Below are positions 52,812 through 61,243 of a stretch of DNA of 64,000 nucleotides, piece by piece. Each line of letters starts with the position of its first letter. Position 1 is the stretch's first letter. Location of the stretch: the NCBI GenBank assembly GCA_013360445.1, contig JABWBP010000037.1, positions 18,425 to 82,424 on the forward strand. The letters are read 5' to 3'. The translations under genes were made by a program, and so were the position numbers. Below the pieces are notes generated by a model. The model was not told where the DNA came from, made no database searches, and was given only the letters and a program-made list of their open reading frames with translations. Source of the DNA: Calditrichaceae bacterium. GTDB lineage: Bacteria > Calditrichota > Calditrichia > RBG-13-44-9 > J075.

Positions 52812-55061
52812 CTATCGAATCACTATCATCCGTTTTTCTTTCCCCGGGCCGCTGGTTTCGATTACGCAAACTGCGTCGGTTTCTTCGGAGCCGATCCAGA
52901 ATTTTTTGCGCCGGGGATTCAAATGCACCCGCTCTTCCCCCTCTTCCGCGGCGACCCGGTACACGGTAATATTCTCTCCCCCATGCTCGATATGCAGGCG
53001 GCTGACCCGGTTGCGCAGCGCCGGCAGGGGAAAGAGCATTCCCAACCGCACCGGCAAGGGTTTTTGCAGGGTGATGCGCACCACCGGCGCCGGCGCTCTC
53101 TCCCCGTAGCCCTGCGCCATCCAGCCCTGGTCGGGAGCGGTTCCCCCGGCGGCGATGCTCACTTTCGCCGCGTCGGGAAGCGCCAGCAGGGCCGCCTCCT
53201 GCCCGTTGCGCACCAGGCGGTCGCTGCGAAACATCAGGTTTCCGGGCGAGAAGTGCAGCGAGGATTCCACCCGGAAGGGTTTGCCCCCTTCCCCGGCCAC
53301 TTCATCCATTACCAGGAAATACTTTCCCTTGCGGAACAGGATATAGCGGCGATGGAAAACCTTCTCCCCCAGCCCGGCAAAGCGGTCGATGGCTCCCCCG
53401 GCGAATTCCCACTCCGGGGAAGTTTTGAAGATTTCCGTTTTGGGCAGGGAGACGTTCGACCAGCCCAGCCGCCCCTGGTGCTGCGCCTGCCCGGCCCCGT
53501 TTACTTCGATGGCGTTGTGGCCGCGGGTGGAGCGGAAATAGCGGTGCCACTCCAGGGGCCCGAAATAGGTGTAAAAACCGGGATCGATCACCAGCGGGCG
53601 GCCCTCGATGCAAAGCTCGAAGGATAGGATATCGGCGTGGCCGTGGGCGGAGGAGGGGGTTTCGTCGCGGAAGACCCCGTGGGCGATTTCGCCGCAATCG
53701 AAGCAGCAGTAATTGCTCCCGCTCTCCCAGCCGTCGCGCAGGACGGCGTAACCGCTGCCGGGAAACTCGCGCGAAAACTGCGCCGGTTTTTCCGCTTTCA
53801 ACCGCTCGAACGCCTGCACGCCCGCGCTGCCGGCGAGCCAGAGAATCTCTTCCCCGGCGCTCCCGGCCACAAATTTCAGGTCGCCGCGGCGAAAAATGGC
53901 CGCGCCCAGCGCCAAAAAGGGCCGCAAATCCCACTTTGGCGCGGGATCATAGAAATAAAGCGAGCGGGCGCTGTCGATGTCGCCTAACATGGGCAGTTGC
54001 CCGTCCGGGCGGGTGAGGTGCATGGGAAGCTCGATGGCGCGCTCCAGGATTTCCCACAGGCGGGCGGAGACCGGCAGGCCGTTTTGCTCCCGCAGCAGCG
54101 CCGCCATCAGGTAAAAACCCAGGGTAAAATGGTGGTAATAACCGGCCTGCTCCACCGTGAACCCGTCGGGATGAAACTGTTTCTCCGCCTGCGCCTCCAG
54201 CTCCTGCCAGTAGCGGTCGCGCCAGGTTTGGGTTTTGGGAGAATTGCCGTACACCGTTCCTAAGAAGGCCAACGCGGCCAATTCCCCGATCAGGTGGTTG
54301 TAGGGACTGTAATAATAAGAGAGATTTTCCTCGATCATCTCCCCTTGCAACAGCAGGTTGCGAGCTAGGACTTCCAGGCGTTCCGGGGTCCAGACCGCGG
54401 ATTCCCGGGTGAAAAAATAGGCCCACAGCCAGGAAAAAATCCGCACCGCGTGCTCCAGCACCGAGGTGTGGTTGATCCCGATCTTATGGGGATTGTCGCG
54501 AATCCAGCTTTCTAACCACTCCCAGATTTTCGCGGCGTATTTTTCTTCCCCGGTCAAAAAGTAAGCTTTCGCAATTTCGATGAAAAACTGCTGGCGGTTT
54601 AGCTCCCAGGCGTATTTCACGTCGCCGTATTTCTCGGTATTGAAGGTATCCAGCACAGCGTGATGCTGCCGGGGATACTCCGCGCCGGTCTGGGGATTGC
54701 GGTTCCAGGGGATGGGATCGGGCAGTTCCACCTCCAGGCCCAAAAACCGGAAACGGTGCGCCAGCAATTGGTCGGCCTGAGATTGCAGGGAGGCGAGCTT
54801 CCCGGGGAAAAGCCGGGAAAATTCGCTCCGCAAATCCTCTGCGTCTTCCGCCAGCCCGAAAAAACGCACCCCCGGGGCCGGGAAGGGATGCTGGCGCAAA
54901 TCCCAACTGCGGATGTGCCGGGGAACGAAAACGTCGTGATTGTTGCCGTTTTTCTTCCACTTCAAAGTCTCCGCGCGGTTGCGGGCCTGCTGGCGCACCC
55001 GGAAAGAGATCTCCGCGGAGGACATTTTGCGCAATTTGCTGGCGTATTTCAATACCGACAT
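52812..55061 (-). CDS. Heparinase II/III-like (alginate-lyase-type) polysaccharide lyase
   Basis: 749 residues. The N-terminal half is helical (KMSSAEISFRVRQQARNRAE; YAWELNRQQFFIEIAKAYFL), as in the alginate-lyase-like toroid. The C-terminal half is the heparinase II/III beta-sandwich: SSAHGHADILSFELCIEGRP near 465 with the conserved HGHAD, DPGFYTYFGPLEWHRYFRST and AIEVNGAGQ. Such enzymes in exopolysaccharide loci are thought to act on the polymer in the periplasm during export or turnover. No clear signal peptide is seen in the first 30 residues, which are basic. It is the second gene of the locus after wecB. Confidence 0.88.
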   Translation of the reverse strand: MSVLKYASKLRKMSSAEISFRVRQQARNRAETLKWKKNGNNHDVFVPRHIRSWDLRQHPFPAPGVRFFGLAEDAEDLRSEFSRLFPGKLASLQSQADQLLAHRFRFLGLEVELPDPIPWNRNPQTGAEYPRQHHAVLDTFNTEKYGDVKYAWELNRQQFFIEIAKAYFLTGEEKYAAKIWEWLESWIRDNPHKIGINHTSVLEHAVRIFSWLWAYFFTRESAVWTPERLEVLARNLLLQGEMIEENLSYYYSPYNHLIGELAALAFLGTVYGNSPKTQTWRDRYWQELEAQAEKQFHPDGFTVEQAGYYHHFTLGFYLMAALLREQNGLPVSARLWEILERAIELPMHLTRPDGQLPMLGDIDSARSLYFYDPAPKWDLRPFLALGAAIFRRGDLKFVAGSAGEEILWLAGSAGVQAFERLKAEKPAQFSREFPGSGYAVLRDGWESGSNYCCFDCGEIAHGVFRDETPSSAHGHADILSFELCIEGRPLVIDPGFYTYFGPLEWHRYFRSTRGHNAIEVNGAGQAQHQGRLGWSNVSLPKTEIFKTSPEWEFAGGAIDRFAGLGEKVFHRRYILFRKGKYFLVMDEVAGEGGKPFRVESSLHFSPGNLMFRSDRLVRNGQEAALLALPDAAKVSIAAGGTAPDQGWMAQGYGERAPAPVVRITLQKPLPVRLGMLFPLPALRNRVSRLHIEHGGENITVYRVAAEEGEERVHLNPRRKKFWIGSEETDAVCVIETSGPGKEKRMIVIR

Positions 55062-55100
55062 GGTTGGCCTGGTTTAGTATGGTTGACGGTCGGCGAAATA

Positions 55101-55189
55101 ACATCCCCCCTGTCCCCCCTTCAAAGGGGGGGAAAGTTGCACCCATTCCCTAAATTCCCCCCTTTGAAGGGGGGACAGGGGGGATGTTA
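55101..55189. repeat. CCCCCC/GGGGGG palindromic element, copy 2, intact
   Basis: ACATCCCCCCTGTCCCCCCT at 55101-55120 and its complement AGGGGGGACAGGGGGGATGT at 55168-55187, with CAAAGGGGGGGAAAG and CCCCCCTTTG inside. It lies between wecB and the heparinase-like gene. Confidence 0.85.
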
Positions 55190-55207
55190 TACTCCACGCA
55201 TTCACAA

Positions 55208-56302
55208 TTACCCCTTCCGCAGCACTTCCACAATCCGCTCCGCGGCCCTGCCGTCCCACAACTCCGGCACACGCCCGGTTTTCCATTTGCCGGCGAGAAT
55301 CCGCTCGCCCAATGCGATGATCTTCTCCGTATCCGTGCCCACGATCTCATTGGTGCCGACCTCCACAGTGACCGGGCGCTCGGTGTTTTCCCGCAGGGTG
55401 ATGCAGGGAATGCCTAAGTAAGTAGTCTCTTCCTGGATGCCGCCGGAATCGGTCATCACGAATTTGCACTTTTGGGTCAGTTGCATGAAGTCCAGGTAGC
55501 CGACCGGGGGCAGCAGTTTCAAATTCTTCAGGGATTTGACTTTCTCTTCCAGCCCGAAGAGCTTGATATTTTTCTCGGTGCGGGGATGAATGGGGAAAAT
55601 GATCGGCAAATGGCGCTGAATTTCCTCGAAAGCGGAGATGATTTTCAGAAAATTCTCCGGCTCATCCACGTTGGAGGGGCGGTGCAGGGTCACCAAGGCG
55701 TATCCGCGGGGCTGCAATTCAAACTGCTGCAACACCGGGGAGCCGTTGGCTTTTTCTAAGAAATAGGCCAGGGAATCGATCATCACGTTGCCTACAAAAT
55801 GGATTTTAGCCCGGTCGATGCCCTCTTTCAGCAGGTTGTCGATCCCGCTCTGTTCGGTGACGAACAAATAATCCGAAACCGCGTCGGTCATCAGCCGGTT
55901 GATCTCCTCGGGCATTTTCCGGTCGTAGCTGCGCAAACCCGCTTCCACGTGCGCCACCGGAATCCACAATTTGGAGGCCACCAGGCTGCACGCCACCGTG
56001 GAATTCACGTCGCCCACCACTAACACCAGGTCCGGCTTCCGCTCTAAGCAGATTTTTTCAAAATCGATCATAATCCGGGCGGTCTGTTCCGCGTGGGAAC
56101 CGGAGCCTACCCCCAAATAAATATCCGGCTGGGGAAGCTGCAAATCTTCGAAGAACAGCTTGCTCATGCGCTCGTCGTAATGCTGGCCGGTATGTACCAG
56201 CAGCGGCTGGAACTCCGCGGGAAATTGCTGCATGGCGCGCTGGATGGGAGCGATTTTCATAAAATTGGGCCGCGCGCCCACCACGTTCAAAATTCGTTTC
56301 AT
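55208..56302 (-). CDS. wecB: UDP-N-acetylglucosamine 2-epimerase (non-hydrolysing)
   Basis: 364 residues, normal length. It has GARPNFMKIAPI near the start, VVGDVNSTVACSLVASKLWIPVAHVEAGLRS (shortened here: VAHVEAGLRS near 98), VTLHRPSNVD near 205, and TDSGGIQEETTYLGIPCITL near 275. It interconverts UDP-GlcNAc and UDP-ManNAc, a precursor for the exopolysaccharide. AGGAAGG precedes the start. It is the first gene of the locus and is probably transcribed from a promoter in 56303-56801. Confidence 0.95.
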   Translation of the reverse strand: MKRILNVVGARPNFMKIAPIQRAMQQFPAEFQPLLVHTGQHYDERMSKLFFEDLQLPQPDIYLGVGSGSHAEQTARIMIDFEKICLERKPDLVLVVGDVNSTVACSLVASKLWIPVAHVEAGLRSYDRKMPEEINRLMTDAVSDYLFVTEQSGIDNLLKEGIDRAKIHFVGNVMIDSLAYFLEKANGSPVLQQFELQPRGYALVTLHRPSNVDEPENFLKIISAFEEIQRHLPIIFPIHPRTEKNIKLFGLEEKVKSLKNLKLLPPVGYLDFMQLTQKCKFVMTDSGGIQEETTYLGIPCITLRENTERPVTVEVGTNEIVGTDTEKIIALGERILAGKWKTGRVPELWDGRAAERIVEVLRKG

Positions 56303-56801
56303 ATTCCTTCCTTTTTACGAAACGCAATAATCGGCGTTAAATGCCGTTTTTACTGTGATTCTCTGCACTTCCCCATTATCGGAAATTTAATCGGCCGCTT
56401 GACCGGCCTTATCCGGCGGGAAAGTTTTTATCTCTTTACCTCCTGCAACATTCCTTTTTATCTTAAATGCCGGTCACGAACTGAAGGTTTTTAGCCGCTC
56501 ACGTAGTGATGCCTTGGGCAAAAGCCGTAAAACCTCGAAGAGGTAAAAACGAATCTCGGAAATCGCGTTATTATTCATTCATGTTACACATTTAGCCACA
56601 GAGATCACAGAGTTTTCATCGACATTTTCAAGTTTCCGTTTCTCAACACAAACTCAGACTGAATGAATATGTGATTTTCTCTATGCACTCTGTGTTCTTT
56701 GCATGGTGAGTTTATCGAACCATGTGGCTAATTTTTTTAACCTGCGTAACATCAGTTATTCAGCCAAAAGTATGACAAACCCCAAAATACGCGGAGGAGC
56801 T
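56303..56801. other. Divergent intergenic region with repeats
   Basis: It separates wecB (minus) and the aldehyde dehydrogenase (plus). It holds ACCTCGAAGAGGT near 56535, an ACAGAGATCACAGAG arm near 56600 and the reversed copy 3 of the GTTCGATAAACTCACCATG element at 56688-56728. The two ACAGAG-type arms can pair. No gene is visible; promoters for both neighbours should lie here. Confidence 0.55.
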
Positions 56802-58169
56802 ATGGCGCTCGTATCCATCAACCCGGCAACGGGTAAAACCATCAAAACCTACGAAGAAATGCCGCCGCAGGCAGTGGAAAAAAATATCCGGCAGGCCCAT
56901 GGCGCTTTTTTGGATTGGAAGCGAACCGGTTTCCCCGAACGGGCGCTGCTGCTGAAAAAAGCGGCCCTGCTGCTGCGCCGCCAGGCAGACGAGTACGCCC
57001 GGCTGATGGCGGAGGAAATGGGCAAGCCGGTGCGGGAGGGGCGAGCCGAGGCGGAAAAATGCGCCTGGGTGTGCGAGTACTACGCCGAAAACGGGGAGAA
57101 ATTCTTGCAGCCGGAAATCATCAAGACCGACGCCCGGAAAAGCTTCGTCACTTTTCAGCCGTTGGGAGTGGTGTTAGCGGTGATGCCCTGGAATTTTCCT
57201 TTCTGGCAGGTGTTCCGCTTTGCCGCCCCGGGATTGATGGCCGGCAACGCGGGGCTGCTGAAGCACTCTTCCAACGTCACCGGCTGCGCCCTGGCCATCG
57301 AAGCAATTTTCCGCGAGGCCGGTTTCCCCGAACACTGTTTTACCGCCTTGCCGGTGGTCAGCGGGCAGGTTTCCGCAATCATCGAAAATCCCCTGGTGGC
57401 GGCGGTTACCCTCACCGGCAGCACCCCCGCGGGCAGGGCGGTTGCGAAAAAAGCCGGGGAGATGCTCAAAAAGTCGGTTTTGGAATTGGGCGGCAGCGAT
57501 CCTTACATAGTGCTGGAGGACGCGGACCTGGAAGCGGCGGTGAGCGCCTGCGTGAACAGCCGGTTGATCAATTCCGGGCAGAGCTGCATCGCCGCCAAGC
57601 GCTTCATCGTTCCCGAACCCATCGCCGATGAGTTCGAGCGCCTTTACGTGGAGAAAATGCGCGCTAAAAAAATGGGCGATCCGCTGCAAGAGGATACCGA
57701 GGTCGGCCCCCAGGCGCGCCGCGATCTACGCGACGACCTGCACCGCCAGGTGGCGGAAAGCATCCGGTTGGGCGCGAAATGTCTGCTGGGCGGGGAAATT
57801 CCCCCGGGGGAGGGCGCGTTCTATCCCCCCACGGTGCTCAGCGGGGTTCGCCCGGGCATGCCGGCGTTCGACGAGGAGCTTTTCGGCCCGGCGGCGGCGA
57901 TCATCCGGGTGAAGGACGAGGCGGAAGCGATCCGCACGGCGAATAATTCCGTGTTCGGGTTAGGCGCCGCCATCTTCACCCGCGACGTGGAGAGGGGCGA
58001 GCGCATCGCGGCGGAGGAAATAGAAGCGGGCAGTTGCTTCGTCAACGCCTTTGTCAAATCCGACCCGCGCCTGCCCTTCGGGGGCGTCAAAGAGAGCGGC
58101 TACGGGCGGGAACTCTCCCATTACGGCGTCAAGGAATTCGTAAACATCAAGACCGTATATGTGAAGTAG
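56802..58169 (+). CDS. NAD(P)-dependent aldehyde (succinate-semialdehyde-like) dehydrogenase
   Basis: 455 residues from ATG 56802, chosen because GGAGGAGC lies 3-9 nt upstream; longer frames upstream are repeat sequence. The ALDH fold shows PWNFPFWQVFRFAAPGLMAG near 128, glutamate in LELGGSDP near 230, catalytic Cys in SGQSCIAAKR near 264, and GPAAAIIRVKDEAEAI near 365. Succinate-semialdehyde dehydrogenases are the closest group I can name. It oxidises a small aldehyde. It is a single-gene unit followed by palindromic repeats. Confidence 0.92.
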   Translation: MALVSINPATGKTIKTYEEMPPQAVEKNIRQAHGAFLDWKRTGFPERALLLKKAALLLRRQADEYARLMAEEMGKPVREGRAEAEKCAWVCEYYAENGEKFLQPEIIKTDARKSFVTFQPLGVVLAVMPWNFPFWQVFRFAAPGLMAGNAGLLKHSSNVTGCALAIEAIFREAGFPEHCFTALPVVSGQVSAIIENPLVAAVTLTGSTPAGRAVAKKAGEMLKKSVLELGGSDPYIVLEDADLEAAVSACVNSRLINSGQSCIAAKRFIVPEPIADEFERLYVEKMRAKKMGDPLQEDTEVGPQARRDLRDDLHRQVAESIRLGAKCLLGGEIPPGEGAFYPPTVLSGVRPGMPAFDEELFGPAAAIIRVKDEAEAIRTANNSVFGLGAAIFTRDVERGERIAAEEIEAGSCFVNAFVKSDPRLPFGGVKESGYGRELSHYGVKEFVNIKTVYVK

Positions 58170-58178
58170 GAGGGGGAT

Positions 58179-58301
58179 TCGAGTTTCGAGTTTTGAGTTG
58201 CGGGTTGTGAAGTTGCCAAAATACTGTGCGAGGAAGAAGTCAGGAGTGCAGAATTTATTCTGCACTGGTACTGGGGGTGCAAAATAAATTTTGCACTCCT
58301 G
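58179..58301. repeat. Heptad run and two nested TGCA palindromes
   Basis: TCGAGTT, TCGAGTT, TTGAGTT, GCGGGTT run from 58179 in 7-nt steps. At 58241-58301 the outer CAGGAGTGCA...TGCACTCCTG pair encloses AGTGCAGAATTTATTCTGCACT and a TGCAAAATAAATTTTGCA palindrome. Confidence 0.7.
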
Positions 58302-58365
58302 CATTCTACCTGCAAACCGGCATTGCCCGGGTAAAAATTGCGTTCGCGGCTCAGGCGAGCGCTTC

Positions 58366-59208
58366 TCAAAACTGAATTTGCAGGGTCAGCAGCACGCCGC
58401 CCTCCGGGCGGGCGGCCAGGGAAGCCCGGGAGTAAGGGCTCCACAGCGCGTCTCCCACCGCCGCCGCCCAGAGCGCCGCGCTGGCGATGGTGAATGCCTG
58501 GCGGGTTTTATGCCAGCGATCGTAATCGGAATAAGCGCGCTCGATCTCTTCCGGGGTGCTGCTCTCCAGATATTTATCCCGTGCGGCGCTCTCTTGAAGC
58601 AGCGAAATTCCCGTGCCCAGCAAACTGCCCCAGAACGCCCCTCCCAATAAATATCCCCTGGTCTTCTGATGTTTGTAAAACTGCCCCCAACCGGGGAGGA
58701 TCATGGAGCGCCAGGCCGCCCCGGGGCGCAGGTCTTCCACAAAAACGTAGCGGGTATAAGCCGGCCCCGGCCCCGAACCGGCCAGCGCCTGGTAATCTTT
58801 TTTGATGTCTTTAAAGAAATCGATGATTTTAGGGGATACGGTCACCGGGTCCAGCTCGTAACCGGGATCGACCGAGAGCAGGCTGAGGAAATGGGTTCGC
58901 GCGGAATCCACCTGCCCGATGTTATAATAGGAGAGCGCGAGGTAACGGTGCAGAAACAGCAATTCGTCAGGGGCGAATGTCTGGCCGGAGCTTAGGATTT
59001 CCCTGCCGGTAGAGATCGCTTTTTCAAACTCCACGGCATCGTAAAAGAATTTCACCTGCAAAATATCCGCGGTGGAGGATTGGGCCTGAAGCGCGGGGGA
59101 GGAAAAAGGGAAAAGGGAAAAGGTAAAAGTCAAAAAGAATATGGAGAACAAACCCGCAGAGGGAGGAGCAGGTTGGAAACGGGTTAGGTTCATTCGCATC
59201 ATTGCCAT
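58366..59208 (-). CDS. DUF5683-like exported membrane protein
   Basis: 280 residues. A hydrophobic N-terminus (FFLTFTFSLFPFSSPALQA) is a likely signal peptide. A helical region with TPR-like FLHRYLALSYYNIGQVDSA follows. The segment SMILPGWGQFYKHQKTRGYL near 175, then GGAFWGSLLGTGISLL, matches the DUF5683 family of FCB bacteria, which has two or three helices. The function is unknown; co-occurrence with a kinase and sigma-54 regulator in the same orientation may be chance. Palindromic terminator copy 3 lies upstream of its start, between it and the kinase gene. Confidence 0.75.
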   Translation of the reverse strand: MAMMRMNLTRFQPAPPSAGLFSIFFLTFTFSLFPFSSPALQAQSSTADILQVKFFYDAVEFEKAISTGREILSSGQTFAPDELLFLHRYLALSYYNIGQVDSARTHFLSLLSVDPGYELDPVTVSPKIIDFFKDIKKDYQALAGSGPGPAYTRYVFVEDLRPGAAWRSMILPGWGQFYKHQKTRGYLLGGAFWGSLLGTGISLLQESAARDKYLESSTPEEIERAYSDYDRWHKTRQAFTIASAALWAAAVGDALWSPYSRASLAARPEGGVLLTLQIQF

Positions 59209-59288
59209 TCGGTTTCTTTCACGATGAGCGGGAATCTAAGCAATTATGGGATTAGAAACAATGGTTGGACGAGATGCGGCCAATAAAA

Positions 59289-59325
59289 AAAGACCTCAAA
59301 GGTTTTGAAAACCTTTGAGGTCTCT
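59289..59325 (-). terminator. 37-bp palindromic terminator, family copy 3
   Basis: AAAGACCTCAAAGGTTT-TGA-AAACCTTTGAGGTCTCT, 17-bp arms with one mismatch, followed on the minus strand by TTTTTTT. It lies just after the kinase stop codon (59344). Confidence 0.8.
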
Positions 59326-59343
59326 GATTTACCGCATTAAAGG

Positions 59344-61074
59344 TCATTTGCTCAACGTTACCTGGCGGGTGGCCGTTTCCCCGGCGGTGATCGCCACGCT
59401 GTCGGCCCAGGCGGAAAAATTGGGATTGACCAGTTTGATTTCGTATTTCCCGGAGGGCAGGGAAATGGGATGCTTCAGGGGAGTGGTTTCGTAATATTTT
59501 CCATCGATGTACACCTCCGCCCAGGGCATCACCCGTAAAACCAGGTAGCCGTCGCGGGGCCGGAGATTGACCACCAGGGAATCGGTCTTACCGGGTTCAA
59601 CGGCCACCTGGCGGCGATAGGTCTCGAAACCGGGATTTTTTAATTCCAGATGATACATGCCGGGCGGCAACAACAGCGGCTGGCGCAGCGGGGTAGTATC
59701 CTTCTTCTGCCCGTCGATATAAACATCCGCCCAGGGAGCGCATACCACAAAAAGCCCGCCCGGAACCGTGGATGAGGCCCTTTCCGCCAGGGAATCCTGC
59801 GCCGCCATACGCTCCCCGGTTTTCTTCACCGGCGATGGAGCTTCCCCCGGGGATGGCGTCCCCCGTCGAGCCGGTTGATAACCGCTCCCGGAAGCGCCGG
59901 GGGAAGGGGTTTGTGCGGGGGTATCGCCGCTGCGATTTTGCGCAGCAGAATTGCCGGCGGTGAATGAGGGTTGGCTGGCGCTATCCGGCTGCGCCGGGGA
60001 GAAAGAGCCATCACCCGCGTTCAGCGAGTCGGAAACCTGAGCCGGTGCGGCGGGGTTCGCCAGGGGCCGGTTGCCGGCAGGAGGCTCTTGCCGCCCATTG
60101 CGGCTGAACAGGATGGCCAGTGCCAGGAGGAGCACCGCCCCAAAAATTGCTGCCGGAAGACGGTGCGAGGGGCGCAGGAAGGAACCCCGAACCGGTTTTT
60201 CAACGGTTTTCTCCCGGGGCCGGAAGCCTGCGGGATCAATGATGAAAGCCGCCAGGCGGTCGCGATTGGCCGGCAGATTATGAAAACCGGGATGATTGAG
60301 AACCTCTTTGGCGGATGCGGGGCGCTTGTGAGGATCTTTGTGCAGCATTCCCTCCACCAGGCCGGAAAACCAGTTGGGTGTGTCCGGCCGGATTTGCCGG
60401 AGGGGCGGGGGATTGTTTTTCAATACTTTTTGAATAGAATCGGCGAAATTGTCCCCCCGGAACGGCGATTCCCCGCCGGCCAGCTCGTAGAGAGTAACGC
60501 CGAGGCTGAAAATATCCGAACGCTGATCCAGCTTCTCCCCCCGGCTCTGCTCCGGAGACATATACGCCGGGGTGCCCACGGTTCCCCCCTGGGCGGTAAT
60601 CGAGGGTAAATCCTCGGTGCGCGCCAGCCCGAAGTCGGTGATCTTGACCGCTCCCTCCCGGCTCACCATAATATTGCCCGGTTTGATGTCGCGGTGGATG
60701 ATCCCCTGGGAATGGGCGTAGGCCAGCCCGGCGATCAGCTCTCTGCTGATGAACAGCGCCAATTCCACCGGCAGGTGGCGATGCCGTTTCAAAAATTGCC
60801 CTAAATCCTCACCCTCGATGTATTCGATCACCAGGTAGAGGTTGTCAGCGTGAGTGCCCACATCATAGATGCTGACGATATTGGGATGCTTCAGGCGGGC
60901 GCAAATGATCGCTTCCCGGCGGAAACGCTCGATCAGGTCCGCTTCTCGCTGCCACTGGGCGTTCAGCAGTTTGATGAGCACCTGGCGCTCCAGCGCCAAT
61001 TGCTTCCCCAGGAACACCGTGGTGATCGGCCCCCGGCTGATCTCTTTGATAATTTCGTAGCCTTCGATCTTCAT
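59344..61074 (-). CDS. Serine/threonine protein kinase with two PEGA domains
   Basis: 576 residues. Residues 7-262 form a Hanks-type kinase: a GPITTVFLG glycine loop, HRDIKPGNIM catalytic loop near 123, ITDFGLA, and MSPEQSRGE. A single membrane helix (AAIFGAVLLLALAILF) lies near residue 310, then a Pro/Ser-rich linker of about 100 residues. Two PEGA domains follow (ADVYIDGQKKDTTPL and AEVYIDGKYYETTPL). The kinase thus faces the cytoplasm with the PEGA pair outside, where such domains often bind surface or wall structures. A repeat and the sigma-54 regulator gene follow upstream. Confidence 0.92.
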   Translation of the reverse strand: MKIEGYEIIKEISRGPITTVFLGKQLALERQVLIKLLNAQWQREADLIERFRREAIICARLKHPNIVSIYDVGTHADNLYLVIEYIEGEDLGQFLKRHRHLPVELALFISRELIAGLAYAHSQGIIHRDIKPGNIMVSREGAVKITDFGLARTEDLPSITAQGGTVGTPAYMSPEQSRGEKLDQRSDIFSLGVTLYELAGGESPFRGDNFADSIQKVLKNNPPPLRQIRPDTPNWFSGLVEGMLHKDPHKRPASAKEVLNHPGFHNLPANRDRLAAFIIDPAGFRPREKTVEKPVRGSFLRPSHRLPAAIFGAVLLLALAILFSRNGRQEPPAGNRPLANPAAPAQVSDSLNAGDGSFSPAQPDSASQPSFTAGNSAAQNRSGDTPAQTPSPGASGSGYQPARRGTPSPGEAPSPVKKTGERMAAQDSLAERASSTVPGGLFVVCAPWADVYIDGQKKDTTPLRQPLLLPPGMYHLELKNPGFETYRRQVAVEPGKTDSLVVNLRPRDGYLVLRVMPWAEVYIDGKYYETTPLKHPISLPSGKYEIKLVNPNFSAWADSVAITAGETATRQVTLSK

Positions 61075-61099
61075 CGGTTTCCAATTCTATGGCGAAAAG

Positions 61100-61243
61100 G
61101 GAGCAGTAGGCAGGGGCAGCAGGCAGTGAGCAGCCGCGCGAGCAGTGGCTTCCTTGTAGGTAGGGGGAATTCGCTATCGCCTAATTGCCTGCTGCCCCTG
61201 CAAAACTGAAGTTTTGCACTCCGGCTCCTGCCTACTGCTCCTC
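61100..61243. repeat. GGCAGG/CCTGCC palindromic element copy 3 with nested palindrome
   Basis: A G-rich arm (GAGCAGTAGGCAGGGGC...), core GGGGAATTCGCTATCGCCTA and a C-rich arm that is interrupted at 61199-61218 by TGCAAAACTGAAGTTTTGCA. It overlaps the 3' end of the sigma-54 regulator gene. Confidence 0.7.
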
